From contig ATWE01000002.1 of NCBI GenBank assembly GCA_000421085.1, forward strand, positions 248,001 through 312,000: DNA of 64,000 bases, in the 5' to 3' direction. Both the position numbers and the translations under genes were made by a program. The notes beneath the pieces are model-generated. The model did not search any database. It worked only from the letters and a program-made list of their open reading frames with translations, and was not told the DNA's origin. Below, piece by piece: positions 25,933-37,126 of this stretch; position 1 is the stretch's first letter, and each line of letters begins with the position of its first letter. The DNA is from Ensifer sp. USDA 6670 (GTDB taxonomy: Bacteria; Pseudomonadota; Alphaproteobacteria; Rhizobiales; Rhizobiaceae).

Positions 25933-28686
25933 TCAGCCGTCCGCGAGGGCTTTACCGACCGAAGCGCCCGATCCGATCTGACGTTCGAGTGCCGCGACCA
26001 GCTGGGAGCGGCTGTTTGCGCCCTTGTTAACGACAGCGACCGCCCGGTCGCGCAACCATTTCAGCTCGCTTGCGGAGAGGTCCTTCGACGTGACCACCAC
26101 CACCGGAATGTCCTGCAGCTCCGGAATCCTCTGCATTTCGCTGAGCGTCTGGAATCCATCCATTTCCGGCATCAGAAGGTCGAGCAGGACGAGGCGCGGC
26201 AGAATCCGCTTCATCATTTCCAGTCCGCGGATGCCGTCGCCGGCCTCGTGTACGGTCCACTTTCTCTTGACCAGAATGCGCCGGAGAAACTCGCGGGAGG
26301 CCTGGTCGTCGTCGACGACCAGAACGTCGTGCTTGCCGCCCCCGAATGTCTCGATCGTCCGGACCAGCTTGTCGGTATCGATCGGCTTCGTCAGATATTC
26401 GACCGCGCCGAGCGAAAGACCTAGTTCGCGATCCGCCAGGATCGTCGCCAGGATCACCGGGATCGTGCATAATTCGGGATCGTTCTTCAGGGCGCGCAGG
26501 ACCGACCAGCCGTCCTGATGCGGCATGATGATGTCGAGAATGATCGCGTCTGGCCGATGCTTGCGTGCGGCGGCCAATCCTTCCTGTCCGTTCGACGCCT
26601 CGATCGAAGCGAGGCCCGCTTCTGCCAGCGCCTTTGCGATAAGGCTGCGGGCAGCCGGCTCGTCGTCGATGATGAGTGCGGTGCGGCCCGACCCAACCTG
26701 CGGTACGGGTTCGGCCGGCGGTCCGTCTGCCTCTCTCTCGCACTGCGCCGGCACCTCCATGGTAAACATGGAACCCTTGCCGACTTCGCTTTCGACGGTG
26801 ACGACGCCGCCTATCATGCGGCAGAAGCTGCGCGTGATGCTCAAACCCAGGCCCGTGCCGCCGTAGTTTCGGGTGGTGGAGGCATCGGCCTGGGTGAAGG
26901 CATTGAAAAGCCGCTCCTGCTGCTCCGGCGACATGCCGATACCGGTGTCGGAGACCTGGAACACAAGCCAGTCGCGGTCCGCTCTTTGCTCCCGCCGGAC
27001 CCTCAGGGTCACCCGCCCCCCATTCGTGAACTTGGCCGCATTGCTGAGCAGGTTGAAAAGGTTCTGGCGCAGCTTGGTCTGGTCGGAATGCATCTCGCCG
27101 AGATCGGCCTCGAAGTCCTGCGTGAACTCGTTTCCGTTCCTGGCCATCAACGGCGCGACCGTCGCGGCAACGTCACGGAGCAGGTCGGCAACGCTGAAGG
27201 TCTCGAGGAAAACCTCCATCTTGTTCGCCTCAATCTTCGACAGGTCGAGAATGTCGTTGATGAGCGAAAGAAGATGGCGACCCGCGGACGCTATCTTGTC
27301 GAGGTCCGGGACGAGCTCCTCATCCCCGTGGTCGCGCGCCTCTTCCATCAGCATCTCGCTGTAGCCGATGATCGCGTTGAGGGGCGTGCGCAACTCGTGG
27401 CTCATGGAGGCAAGGAACTGGCTCTTGGCCTCGTTTGCCGACTCCGCGTGGCTCTTCGCGCGCTCGAGTTCGACCTGCCGCTGTTTGAGCTCGGTGATGT
27501 CGGTGTAGACGGCAACCGTTCCGCCGTCCGGAATCTTGCGTTTGCTGATGCGGACCCACTTGTCACCGAACCGCTTCTCGTCGACGAGGCCGGCGGGGTC
27601 ACGATGCAGCTTTACGCGCTCGTCGACCCACTCTTGCGGGGACTTGCCTTCGAGATCCACCTGGCCCGTCTCCAGGTTCTGCTCCACGATCTCGCGGAAG
27701 CTCCTGCCGCGAAGCGCATTCGGCTTGTGGCTCGGGAAGATTTCGCAATATTTGCTGTTGGCGACCAGGATCCTGTCCTCGGAGTCATAGAGGACGAAGC
27801 CGTCCGAAATCACCTCCAGCGCGGCTGCGATCGTCCGCCGCTGCCGCTCCGCTTCGTCTTCGAGTTTTTTCTTTTCGATCGCGCTTTCCCGGAAGAGCGA
27901 AAGCGTCCTTGCCATTGCTCCCAGTTCATCGCCGCCCTCTTCGGGGATATCGACGTCGTAACGTCCCTCCGTCAGGTCGCCGATGACGCGATTGAGGCGC
28001 CGCAGCGGGCCGACGATCGAGCGCAGGACGAGAAGCGTGAGCAGCGAACCGATCAACACCACGCCCCCCACCAGGATGGCCGCGGTCGTAGCTGTCTTCT
28101 CGGTTTGCACGACAACCTCGTTGCGGGCCGCTTCCGCCTCGGCCTTTACCTGTTCCACGAGCCTGTTGAGATCCGCATCGACCTTGCCGCTGTGGGTGCG
28201 CGCCTTTGCCAGCAAGGCGTTACCGACGATGCGGTTGTCCTGGGTGTAGCTGTCGGCTGCCTGCAGAGCCGTTTCGACATAGGCGTCGACTTCCGTACGA
28301 ATTGCCTCCACCGCTTCGGGCGCGTGCTTTGCAAGGCCCGCCAACTGCTCCTGCAAGCGTTCGCGGGCTTCATCGGCGTTGCGCTGGGAGTTCATCAGCA
28401 GACTGACGGAGAGATCGGTCAACCAGTATCTGAGATCGCCGAATGCCACATGGGCCGATGCTGCCGATGCCGCCCGATCGAAGAGCTCCCTGGTTTCGGC
28501 CATGCGCTCGGCACTGCGATAAAGCGCCTGCGTGAGAAACAGGGATGAAAGGACAAGGCTGATCAGGCCGGCCGCTGTGAGCGCGGCGACGCGGGCAGAG
28601 ATCGGCAGATCGGTGATCCGGCGATCGAGCCTTTTCGCGGGCCGGTCGGCCTGTGTGGACCGGAGCTCATGCCCGAGCGCACTCAT
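25933..28686 (-). CDS. Hybrid sensor histidine kinase (TM-HAMP-PAS-HisKA-HATPase-REC-REC)
   Basis: 917 residues. Two membrane helices (about 31-53 and 198-222) flank a helical periplasmic sensor region. HAMP is about 222-275 and PAS about 285-405. HisKA contains [18 protein letters not shown] (phospho-histidine). HATPase has [16 protein letters not shown] and GGTGLGL. Two receivers follow, with acceptor Asp in [11 protein letters not shown] and [11 protein letters not shown]. The gene overlaps the stop of the haem-protein gene as ATGA, so the exported haem protein is probably its sensory partner. Confidence 0.93.
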   Translation of the reverse strand: MSALGHELRSTQADRPAKRLDRRITDLPISARVAALTAAGLISLVLSSLFLTQALYRSAERMAETRELFDRAASAASAHVAFGDLRYWLTDLSVSLLMNSQRNADEARERLQEQLAGLAKHAPEAVEAIRTEVDAYVETALQAADSYTQDNRIVGNALLAKARTHSGKVDADLNRLVEQVKAEAEAARNEVVVQTEKTATTAAILVGGVVLIGSLLTLLVLRSIVGPLRRLNRVIGDLTEGRYDVDIPEEGGDELGAMARTLSLFRESAIEKKKLEDEAERQRRTIAAALEVISDGFVLYDSEDRILVANSKYCEIFPSHKPNALRGRSFREIVEQNLETGQVDLEGKSPQEWVDERVKLHRDPAGLVDEKRFGDKWVRISKRKIPDGGTVAVYTDITELKQRQVELERAKSHAESANEAKSQFLASMSHELRTPLNAIIGYSEMLMEEARDHGDEELVPDLDKIASAGRHLLSLINDILDLSKIEANKMEVFLETFSVADLLRDVAATVAPLMARNGNEFTQDFEADLGEMHSDQTKLRQNLFNLLSNAAKFTNGGRVTLRVRREQRADRDWLVFQVSDTGIGMSPEQQERLFNAFTQADASTTRNYGGTGLGLSITRSFCRMIGGVVTVESEVGKGSMFTMEVPAQCEREADGPPAEPVPQVGSGRTALIIDDEPAARSLIAKALAEAGLASIEASNGQEGLAAARKHRPDAIILDIIMPHQDGWSVLRALKNDPELCTIPVILATILADRELGLSLGAVEYLTKPIDTDKLVRTIETFGGGKHDVLVVDDDQASREFLRRILVKRKWTVHEAGDGIRGLEMMKRILPRLVLLDLLMPEMDGFQTLSEMQRIPELQDIPVVVVTSKDLSASELKWLRDRAVAVVNKGANSRSQLVAALERQIGSGASVGKALADG

Positions 28687-29441
28687 TTGAACAAGACGAT
28701 GCTGATGGCACCGCCCAGATCGCCGGCCTTGCCGCCTTCCTTTGGATAGCCGGTGACGTCGATTTCACCCTTCGGCGAACCGTGACAGGAAAGGCAGGAC
28801 TCCGTGTAATATTCCGGCAGCAGCATCCGGAAGGCCGGGCGGCCGTTCACCTGCGTCACTTCCGTATAGAGTTCACCTTTCGGCCTCTGCGGATTCGAAA
28901 AGACCTCGTTGATGACCCGGGCCTCCCAGGCATCGGGAAGCGACTTGCGATTGCGCACCAGAACCTCCGGCGCCGTTACGCGGACCAGCGCCTCATTGCC
29001 CGCCTTGACGGCGAATTTCTCGTTCATCAGGCGCGCGAAAACGGCCGGGACGAAACCCTTGAACCCGATCCCGGGGCGGTTTATGTCGTCTTGCTCCTCA
29101 TTCACGACTTCCCGCATCGCCTCGACCTGTGCCTGCAGCAGCTTGCGGTCGCGATCGCCGAGATCGTCCGAGATCAACGGATGGCCGGTGCGCTCGCCAT
29201 AAAGGGCGATCGCTTCGGCCGTGAACCGCTCACCGTCGAGTTTCTTGTCTCCGATTGCCGGATCATTGATGAGCGCCTGGTAATTCGACAGGACGTTTCG
29301 GGCAGCACGCAACAACTCGGCAAGCCGCGTCCCGGTCGCGACATCAGCGGCCTCCTCGGCAGCGAGCGAAGGTGCGAAGAGCGCGCAACCGCACAACAGC
29401 GTGACGATGCAGTTTCGCGCCAGGGCTGCAAGAGCTTCCAT
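28683..29441 (-). CDS. DUF3365 (Tll0287-like) exported haem-binding protein
   Basis: 252 residues with a Sec signal peptide (to about residue 33, SLAAEEA) and a single c-type haem motif CLSCH at residues 216-220. This is the DUF3365/Tll0287-like arrangement, in which a PAS-like sensor fold carries one covalent haem. The ATG at 29441 is chosen over a TTG at 29456 because the signal peptide begins there. It is translationally coupled to the hybrid kinase, which suggests a redox- or gas-sensing periplasmic input (inference). A separate monohaem electron carrier is a less likely alternative. Confidence 0.85.
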   Translation of the reverse strand: MEALAALARNCIVTLLCGCALFAPSLAAEEAADVATGTRLAELLRAARNVLSNYQALINDPAIGDKKLDGERFTAEAIALYGERTGHPLISDDLGDRDRKLLQAQVEAMREVVNEEQDDINRPGIGFKGFVPAVFARLMNEKFAVKAGNEALVRVTAPEVLVRNRKSLPDAWEARVINEVFSNPQRPKGELYTEVTQVNGRPAFRMLLPEYYTESCLSCHGSPKGEIDVTGYPKEGGKAGDLGGAISIVLFK

Positions 29442-29564
29442 TTTCTTACCCCCCAAGGAGGAAGCGCAAGCAGAGAGGATACCACAGGAGGCCGCGTGGA
29501 AGGAGTCACCAGGAGTCGTCGCTCTCGAGCTTTCGCGCTCAAGCCTTCCTTCGACTGGCGTGAA

Positions 29565-31484
29565 TCACAGCATATCGATGCGGGCAGCCGCATAAGCGGG
29601 CAGGTCGAGACTGTCGCTTTGCTGCGCTTTCGCCTCCGGTTCTCTAGCGCCATCGCGCAACCAGGTCTCGTCGAGAAGCGTAAGCCTGCGCGCGCCTGCC
29701 GCGGGAAGCATCACCCGTTGCAGATCGGGTGTGAGATTGGCAAGCAACAAGGTGGCCGTTCCATTCAACGCCGCACCAAGGCCGGCAACCCATTCGGGCG
29801 CGGATGTTTCGACCGCGATCCGCATCCCGCCCGACAGCTGCGCGAGCCAGTTCAGAACATGATACAGCGGTCTCGTCCGACCGGCTTCGACGGGCTCCCC
29901 GGCGCCGGCGATCAGCCCGAATGGTCCGGCAAGCGTCGAAAGCGTCAATAGCTCGGGCTCCGCATCGGCGACCGTCGCGGCATAGGCAAGCGTCCAGGCA
30001 GCGCCGAAGAGAGCGTTATGTCGGGGGTCCCGCCCCGCCATCGCAATCCGCCTGCCGAACGGATTGTCCTTCGTCGCGCTGCCATAGGGGTTCTGGCGCA
30101 TGGCGATCGTGGAGGGACCGATGCGATAGGGTTTCGCGCCATAGATCGCGCGGACGGACCGGGTCACGTCCCGCAACGCCTCGAAGGTCTGCATCACGCT
30201 CGTGTCGTCGGCCGCATGGACAATCGGATTGGTACAGTGGGTGACGTAGGAAAGTCCTTCGGCGGGCACCCGCTTACGGTTGAGCTCGGTGAAATAGCTG
30301 AACATGCCGCCGCCCAGCGGTACGCCCGGAAACGCCTTCCGAGCCGCCGCATAGATGTCTTCGAGCGGCGGGCATTCCGGCCAGATGCTACCGGGCGGGG
30401 TCGACTGCCGGTCGACCGAGGGGGACACAGCCAGGCTCGCGAGCTCGAGGCCGCTCTGGCGTACCAGCTGCGAGATTTCGCCGAGCTCCTCATCGAGGGA
30501 CCGCCTGCATGGAACGAAACACTCGAGCGTCACCGCGCAGCCCGACGCGTCGGCCATGCCTCGGAAGTGCCGAAGGTCAGCCACACCGTGACCGGCATCC
30601 GGGTCGAAATGGCAGACGAGATGCCGTGCGCCCACCTGCTTCAGAAGCCCCGCATTGCCTAGCTCTTCGGCTGCAGCGTCGGGACGCAGGCCGATGCCGA
30701 TCTCGGGCAATCTTCCCGCATCGCGCCTGAGGGAGAGACGAATTTTGCCTTGCCTGCGCTCCTCCGGCTCGACGGCACCCTCCGCCGCGAGGACCGAAAG
30801 CGTCACGCTCTGGTGCACCGTCTCTCCCGCCTTCAGCAGATAGGGCCAGGGCAGTTCCAGCGGGCGCACGTAGGTCTTGTAGGAGCCGTCGGTCCAGTTC
30901 CGCTGGTCCTCCATCTCGAACACGTCGCCGGCGAAGCGGCACTCGGCCCTGATGCCGGGGGAAACTTCGTGAGTGATCGCGGCGATATCCTTGAACGGCT
31001 GCCAAGGCTCGATCAGGTCCGGGAAGACCGAGCGTTCGATCGTGCCGCCTCCATGCTCGACCTCGACCGGCCGCCCGGCGAGGCCAATCATCGGATGCAG
31101 GACAGCGAAGCCGGCGCGCGCTGTTTCGAAATCGCGGTCCGGCGTGAAACGCGCGTCGAAGACGAGGCGGTCGGGCTTCACGTCAATTGCTGCGCTGCAA
31201 TTAAGAAGAGCCCCGTCCGGCGACCGGAACCTGGCGGAGTACCGAACAACTGTCCCGGCCTGCCTCTCTTCCACCGTCAGATCGGCGATTTCGGCCTCGC
31301 AGGTGCCCCAATCTCGGTCCCGGACGAGAAAGGCGATGGCCCTGAGCACCTCCTTGCCGGCAAAACGGATCGTGCGCAGATTGCCGTTGACGAAATCGGC
31401 ACGCAAGCGGCCTGCCTCGATCCTGCGCGCCTCCGGCTCCTTGTCTTCGGTGCCGAAGAGGAGAAAGGCACGGGACATCGTCAT
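29565..31484 (-). CDS. apnL: D-apionate (D-apionolactone) lactonase
   Basis: 639 residues. The sequence matches my recollection of the ApnL family, which hydrolyses D-apionolactone to D-apionate in the oxidative D-apiose pathway of rhizobia. Supporting features are its large size for a lactonase, a beta-rich N-terminal half (about 1-250) and a TIM-barrel-like centre (HLVCHFDPDAGHG, GGGMFSYFTELNRKR). The start at 31484 overlaps the apsD stop as ATGA. ApsD and ApnO homologues in the same operon make the assignment coherent. Sequence alone does not prove the substrate. Confidence 0.8.
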   Translation of the reverse strand: MTMSRAFLLFGTEDKEPEARRIEAGRLRADFVNGNLRTIRFAGKEVLRAIAFLVRDRDWGTCEAEIADLTVEERQAGTVVRYSARFRSPDGALLNCSAAIDVKPDRLVFDARFTPDRDFETARAGFAVLHPMIGLAGRPVEVEHGGGTIERSVFPDLIEPWQPFKDIAAITHEVSPGIRAECRFAGDVFEMEDQRNWTDGSYKTYVRPLELPWPYLLKAGETVHQSVTLSVLAAEGAVEPEERRQGKIRLSLRRDAGRLPEIGIGLRPDAAAEELGNAGLLKQVGARHLVCHFDPDAGHGVADLRHFRGMADASGCAVTLECFVPCRRSLDEELGEISQLVRQSGLELASLAVSPSVDRQSTPPGSIWPECPPLEDIYAAARKAFPGVPLGGGMFSYFTELNRKRVPAEGLSYVTHCTNPIVHAADDTSVMQTFEALRDVTRSVRAIYGAKPYRIGPSTIAMRQNPYGSATKDNPFGRRIAMAGRDPRHNALFGAAWTLAYAATVADAEPELLTLSTLAGPFGLIAGAGEPVEAGRTRPLYHVLNWLAQLSGGMRIAVETSAPEWVAGLGAALNGTATLLLANLTPDLQRVMLPAAGARRLTLLDETWLRDGAREPEAKAQQSDSLDLPAYAAARIDML

Positions 31485-32515
31485 CCGAGAACCTCCGCGA
31501 GTGAGACGGTCCGCCCTTTCGCCGCGCTCAGATAGGAGGCCTCCACCAGGGCGAAGGTTTCGAGATTGTCGCGGCCGGACGTATCTGGCTCGCGGCCGGC
31601 ACGCAAGGATTCGATCCAATGCTGCTGGATAAGCGCGACGCTCTCCTGGATGTTGTGCCAGGGAGGTGACGCCCAGGAAAGGACGGGCGGCTCCACATTC
31701 GTCAGCTTCGTAGCGCCCTTCGAGTGGACGGCAAGATGATAGCCCTGCGTCAGCCGCAAGGTGCCCTTGCTCCCGTCCACCTCCACGAGGGTCTCGGGAA
31801 AGGGCTCGATCGGCAGCTTGGTCGCGTAGCTGCAGTCGACGACCGATGTGATCCCCCCGTCATGGTCCAGGAGCATCGTCGCGACATCCTCGCCGGCGAT
31901 CGCCGGATTGACCCGGCGCGTGCGCGCGGTCACCGCCGTCGCATTGCCGAAGATGTAGCGCGCAACATCGAGCGCATGAATGCCGAGATCCTCGACGATG
32001 AAGCGCTTGCCCGTGGCGAGATAGGGCTGGCCGGAAAAGACGTCGTAACCCGACCGGAAGCTTACCCGCCCCCAGAACACGTCACCGATCGCGCCGCTGT
32101 CGATCGCCGCCCTTACCGCCCGTATCGGCGACTGCCAGCGAAAATTCTCGTGAACCATGAACGCCACGCCTGATTTCGCGCAAGCCGAGACCATTGCCTT
32201 GGCGTCCTCCATGGTGGGCGCGATCGGCTTCTGACAGATCGTCGCGACCCCGTGCCGTGCGGCCATTTCCACCAGCGCCCGGTGACTTCCGACGGTCGTG
32301 GCGATGTCGACGAAATCGAAGCCGCCATCGGCGAAAAGGTCCTCGGCCGAGGTATAGCGCCGCTGAATGCCGAACGCGTCGCCGACGGCCTTCAGCCGCT
32401 CGGGATCGCGATCGCAGATGGCAACGATGCGCGCCCCTTCCGCGTCACGCCAGCCATGCATCTGGTTGACTGCAAAGAACCCGCAGCCGATCAGCGCACC
32501 TTTGAGATCTGTCAT
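31481..32515 (-). CDS. apsD: D-apiose dehydrogenase, Gfo/Idh/MocA family
   Basis: 344 residues. The N-terminal Rossmann motif is GALIGCGFFAVNQ, then CDRDPERL. The family EKP motif appears as CQKPIAPT, and the C-terminal half carries EDLGIHALDVARYIFG with the catalytic-site histidine. In characterised rhizobial pathways a Gfo/Idh/MocA enzyme oxidises D-apiose to D-apionolactone with NAD, the substrate of ApnL encoded next. The substrate is assigned from operon context. Confidence 0.8.
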   Translation of the reverse strand: MTDLKGALIGCGFFAVNQMHGWRDAEGARIVAICDRDPERLKAVGDAFGIQRRYTSAEDLFADGGFDFVDIATTVGSHRALVEMAARHGVATICQKPIAPTMEDAKAMVSACAKSGVAFMVHENFRWQSPIRAVRAAIDSGAIGDVFWGRVSFRSGYDVFSGQPYLATGKRFIVEDLGIHALDVARYIFGNATAVTARTRRVNPAIAGEDVATMLLDHDGGITSVVDCSYATKLPIEPFPETLVEVDGSKGTLRLTQGYHLAVHSKGATKLTNVEPPVLSWASPPWHNIQESVALIQQHWIESLRAGREPDTSGRDNLETFALVEASYLSAAKGRTVSLAEVLG

Positions 32516-32543
32516 ATGGTCGTCCCTCTAAGCTTAACATGCG

Positions 32544-32685
32544 CCTCCCCAACCCCTCCCCACAAGGGGGAGGGGCCTGATTTGCCGCCCCCAGTGCGCT
32601 CGACCTCGCTCCGGCGGGAGTGTCGAAGTCGGTCCGAGGGCGCGGCAACCTAGCCCCTCCCCCTTGTGGGGAGGGGTTGGGGAGG
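32544..32685. repeat. 142-bp element bounded by perfect 33-bp inverted repeats
   Basis: Left arm 32544-32576 and right arm 32653-32685 are exact reverse complements over 33 bases (CCTCCCCAACCCC... / ...GGGGTTGGGGAGG). The 76-bp centre holds a shorter CGACCTCGCTCC/GGGAGTGTCG pairing. Coding capacity is absent. It sits between the ABC permease gene and apsD. It could be a non-autonomous MITE-like insertion or a processing/termination hairpin. Confidence 0.8.
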
Positions 32686-32695
32686 GGTCCCACCC

Positions 32696-33760
32696 TCACC
32701 CCTTTTTTGCAAGCTGCATCAGCGTGACCTGTTGCTGCAGCCGGCGTTGCGCCTGATCCACCACGACGGCGACGATGATCACGATCCCCTTGATGACCAT
32801 CTGCCAGAAGGACGAGATGCCCATCATCACGAGACCGTCGGAAAGAATGCCGATAACGAAGGCGCCGATGATGGTGCCGCCGATCGTCCCGCGGCCACCG
32901 GACATCGACGTGCCTCCGAGAACCGCTGCGGCAATGGCGTTGAGCTCGAAGGAGTTGCCCGTCGCCGGGTGCGAGGCCATGAGTTCCGACGAGATGACCA
33001 GTCCGACGATCGCCGCGCAAAAGCCGGAGAACATGTAGACGAACATCTTCACCCGGTCGACCCGGATGCCGGACATGCGGGCGGCACGCTCGTTGCCGCC
33101 GACGGCGAAGATGTGCCGGCCGATCGGCGTGTACCTGGCCACGTACGCGGCGGCGAGCGCCACGACAATGAGGATCCAGATCGAAACCGGCAGGCCTAGA
33201 AGCCGGCCGGAACCGAGGAAGGCAAAGCCCGTCGTCGCGAGTTCCGGCTTGCCGACGAGGTTGGGGAATGTCTGGCCGCCCGATGAAAGCAGCGCAAAGC
33301 CACGCGCGACATAAAGCGTTCCGAGCGTGGCGATGAAGGGTGCGACGTTGAGCTTGGTGATCAGGAGCCCGTTGACCGCGCCGATGACGATCCCGACGGC
33401 AAGCGTGATGAGGCAGACCTCGACGATATTGAAATAGACCGTGTAGCCGAACTGCAGATCGATGCCGTTGAGGATGAGCCCACCGGCTACCATGCCACAG
33501 AGCCCGACGATCGAACCGACGGAAAGATCGATGCCGCCGGTGATGATGACGAAGGTCATGCCCATGGCAAGGAAGGCGTTGAGCGCCACATGCTTGGACA
33601 TCAGGATCAGGTTGGCGGTCGAAAGAAAGTTCGGCGCGAAAATCGAGAAAAAGGCGATAACCGCGAAGAGGGCGATGAACGTCCTGAGCTTCATCAATGT
33701 GAGCAGCACCGAGCCGCTCGTCGCGACGGTTGCGTTGGTGGTCGTCGTTGCCGTCGTCAT
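32696..33760 (-). CDS. Sugar ABC transporter permease, RbsC family
   Basis: 354 residues with 8-10 membrane segments. Family hallmarks are MGMTFVIITGGIDLSVGS, GVAPFIATLGT-like NVAPFIATLGTLYVARG, and GGTSMSGGRGTIGGTIIGA. The start overlaps the ATPase stop (TGATG). It is the CUT2-class channel for D-apiose by operon context. Confidence 0.92.
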   Translation of the reverse strand: MTTATTTTNATVATSGSVLLTLMKLRTFIALFAVIAFFSIFAPNFLSTANLILMSKHVALNAFLAMGMTFVIITGGIDLSVGSIVGLCGMVAGGLILNGIDLQFGYTVYFNIVEVCLITLAVGIVIGAVNGLLITKLNVAPFIATLGTLYVARGFALLSSGGQTFPNLVGKPELATTGFAFLGSGRLLGLPVSIWILIVVALAAAYVARYTPIGRHIFAVGGNERAARMSGIRVDRVKMFVYMFSGFCAAIVGLVISSELMASHPATGNSFELNAIAAAVLGGTSMSGGRGTIGGTIIGAFVIGILSDGLVMMGISSFWQMVIKGIVIIVAVVVDQAQRRLQQQVTLMQLAKKG

Positions 33761-35310
33761 CAGGCGTGTTCCCTTGTCGTTTTATGACCCTCGGCCGAAG
33801 CCTTCACGATCATCTCTTCCGTCGCGTCCGCGCGCTCGATGACCGTGACCAGCCGCCCGTTGCTCATGACGGCGATGCGGTCGGAGAGCGCCATGACCTC
33901 TTCGAGATCGGAGGTGGAGAAGAGGATGGCGAGCCCCTCGCCGGCAAGCCGGCGCATGGTGCGGAAGACATCCGCCTTGGCGCCGACATCTATGCCGCGG
34001 CTGGGTTCATCCATCAGCAGCACCTTCGGCTTCGTCATCAGGGCCTTGCCGATGACGACCTTCTGCTGGTTGCCGCCCGACATCGAAGTCACCTCGAAGT
34101 CCGGGTTGGGCGCCTTGATGGAAAGATCGCGAATGGCCGCCGCGATCGAGGCTTGCTCCCGCGCGCCGACAATATGGAAGCCGAAGCGGACGAAACGGTC
34201 GAGGCTCGCAAGCGTCAGGTTGCTGGCGATCGAAAGCGCCTGGACGAGGCCCTCGCGCTGGCGATCTTCCGGAATGAGCGCCAGTCCTGCGCTGATCCTT
34301 CCGGAGGTATCGCTGGCGCCAACCTCTGTCCCGCCGACGAAGACCCGTCCCGAAGAATGCGGATGCTGACCCATGACGCATTCGAAAAATTCGCTGCGGC
34401 CGGCCCCCATCAGCCCGTAGATACCCAACACCTCGCCCGCACGAACCGAGATCGAAACATGATCGACCGCGAGCCCGCCGGTCCGGCGCGGCAGGCAGAC
34501 CTCCTCGGCGCGGAACGCCTCCTGCCCGAGGCGGTGGTCGACGGATTTGGCGAAGTCCTTCGCGTCCGAGCCGATCATCGACCGGACGATCCATCTGGTA
34601 TCGATGTCCTTGACCATGGCGTGGCCGGTGATCTGTCCATCCCTGAGCACGGTGATGTAGTCGCCGATCCGCATCAGCTCTTCGAGCCTGTGAGAAATGT
34701 AGACGATTGCCACCCCTTCCGCCTTCAGCTCGCGGATGACCTTGAAAAGGACATCCACCTCCGCCGCCGAAAGGGCCGAAGTCGGCTCGTCGAGAATAAG
34801 GATGCGGGTATCGAGCGAGATCGCCTTGGCGATCTCCACCAGCTGCTGCTGCCCGATCGGCAGGTCTTCGACGAGCGTCTCGGCATCGATCCCGGCATCG
34901 AGCCTGTCGAGGAACCCGGTAGCCCTTTCGATCTGCGCGCGATGATCTATGCCGCGAATGCCCCGGGTCAGCTCCCGCGTCGCGAAGATGTTCTCGGCAA
35001 CAGAAAGATTGCCGAACAGATTGAGCTCCTGAAAGACCATGCCGATACCGTGGCGCTGCGCGTCGGCCGGCGAATGAAACTCCACCTCCCGGCCGTCGAG
35101 CAGGATGCGGCCGAGTGACGGCTTCTCGACGCCGGCGATGATCCGCATCAGGGTCGATTTGCCGGCGCCGTTTTCGCCGACGAGCACATTCACGGCGCCG
35201 CGCCGGAGCGAAAGGTTCGCATGGCGCACCGCAACGATACCCGAATAGACCTTCGTCACGTCTTCGAGGCGCAGGACGCAATTGTCGTCGTCAGCAGGGT
35301 GCATGATCAT
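33760..35310 (-). CDS. Sugar ABC transporter ATP-binding protein, RbsA family
   Basis: 516 residues with two nucleotide-binding domains, as in CUT2 systems. The first has Walker A GENGAGKST, signature LPIGQQQLVEIAKA and Walker B ILILDEPTSAL. The second has a degenerate Walker A (GLMGAGRSE), signature MSGGNQQKVVIGKAL and VLLMDEPSRGIDVGAK. The start at 35310 overlaps the stop of the DUF2291 gene as ATGA, giving a longer N-terminus (MIMHPADD) than the ATG at 35304. Confidence 0.93.
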   Translation of the reverse strand: MIMHPADDDNCVLRLEDVTKVYSGIVAVRHANLSLRRGAVNVLVGENGAGKSTLMRIIAGVEKPSLGRILLDGREVEFHSPADAQRHGIGMVFQELNLFGNLSVAENIFATRELTRGIRGIDHRAQIERATGFLDRLDAGIDAETLVEDLPIGQQQLVEIAKAISLDTRILILDEPTSALSAAEVDVLFKVIRELKAEGVAIVYISHRLEELMRIGDYITVLRDGQITGHAMVKDIDTRWIVRSMIGSDAKDFAKSVDHRLGQEAFRAEEVCLPRRTGGLAVDHVSISVRAGEVLGIYGLMGAGRSEFFECVMGQHPHSSGRVFVGGTEVGASDTSGRISAGLALIPEDRQREGLVQALSIASNLTLASLDRFVRFGFHIVGAREQASIAAAIRDLSIKAPNPDFEVTSMSGGNQQKVVIGKALMTKPKVLLMDEPSRGIDVGAKADVFRTMRRLAGEGLAILFSTSDLEEVMALSDRIAVMSNGRLVTVIERADATEEMIVKASAEGHKTTREHA

Positions 35311-35951
35311 CCGCCCACCGTCAGTTGAGCCGGAACGAACAGCGGCAATTGGCCCTTGGCAGGCAGCGGATAGGCGCCGACAGCGTCGAGTTTCCTGCCG
35401 ACAAGCCCATCGCGGGACAGCTTTTCCAGAACCAGTCCGTTGACATGCGTGTTGAAGGCCTTGCCGAACTGCGCCCATTCGATCTGGTTCTTGAATTCGT
35501 TGAAGTTGACGAAGTCGAGGCTGTCGCGGATCGCCGTGCCGCGGATCGCCGGGCCGATCTGCACGCGCGCATCCGCCTTGCCGTCGCCGTTCGCATCGAC
35601 CTCCACATAGGCCGAACGCGACTTCGTCTCCGCCTTGACGATTGTGCCGGAAAGACGCGCCGCAAAAGTCCAGGGGGCACTTCCCTGCTTTTCCTTGTGG
35701 CCGTATTTGGCACCCGCCGCCTGAGGATCGCTCTCGGCGAGAGCCGCCACCTCGGCGAACGGACCGGCCTTTCTGTCGAGATAGGGAAGCACCTTGGCGT
35801 CCCAGATCTCGGCGACCATGCGATTGGGATTGAAGCCGCCGGAGGCAGCCTCCGCGGCCTCTTCGGCAGTCGGCGTCTTGATGATCTTGCAGCCCGACAG
35901 TGCCATCACGCCCGCAACCACAAGCGCGGCCGCGACCTTAAACTTCGGCAT
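35307..35951 (-). CDS. DUF2291 lipoprotein associated with sugar ABC transporter
   Basis: 214 residues beginning with a lipoprotein signal (lipobox LSGC, cysteine at residue 21). The mature part matches DUF2291, with DGKADARVQIGPAIRGTAIRD and FNEFKNQIEWAQFGKAFN. DUF2291 proteins are recurrently encoded in rhizobial ribose-type operons, but their role is not established. The gene is coupled to the ATPase gene. Periplasmic assistance to substrate delivery is one possibility. Confidence 0.82.
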   Translation of the reverse strand: MPKFKVAAALVVAGVMALSGCKIIKTPTAEEAAEAASGGFNPNRMVAEIWDAKVLPYLDRKAGPFAEVAALAESDPQAAGAKYGHKEKQGSAPWTFAARLSGTIVKAETKSRSAYVEVDANGDGKADARVQIGPAIRGTAIRDSLDFVNFNEFKNQIEWAQFGKAFNTHVNGLVLEKLSRDGLVGRKLDAVGAYPLPAKGQLPLFVPAQLTVGG

Positions 35952-36010
35952 CGAAATTCACTCCATGACAGGACAGGCGCGCAGCGTATCGGCCGCGTGC
36001 CGAGCGCATC

Positions 36011-36098
36011 GGACCGAAAAGCGGAATCGATTTTCGGAAAGCACGATACGGAGAGTCAAAGCCTTAGCGGGTGCGGACGGTTTTCGCCCGCTCCCGCT
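36011..36098. repeat. RIME-like repeat between binding-protein and DUF2291 genes
   Basis: The repeat starts GGACCGAAAAGCGG AATCGATTTTCGG and continues to GCCTTAGCGGG...CGGTTTTCGCCCGCT. CCGAAAA/TTTTCGG forms an inverted repeat. Lying inside the operon just downstream of the binding-protein stop, it could stabilise that transcript's 3' end and reduce downstream expression. Confidence 0.55.
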
Positions 36099-36115
36099 CC
36101 ACTTCTTGGAACCGA

Positions 36116-37126
<1,011 letters not shown>

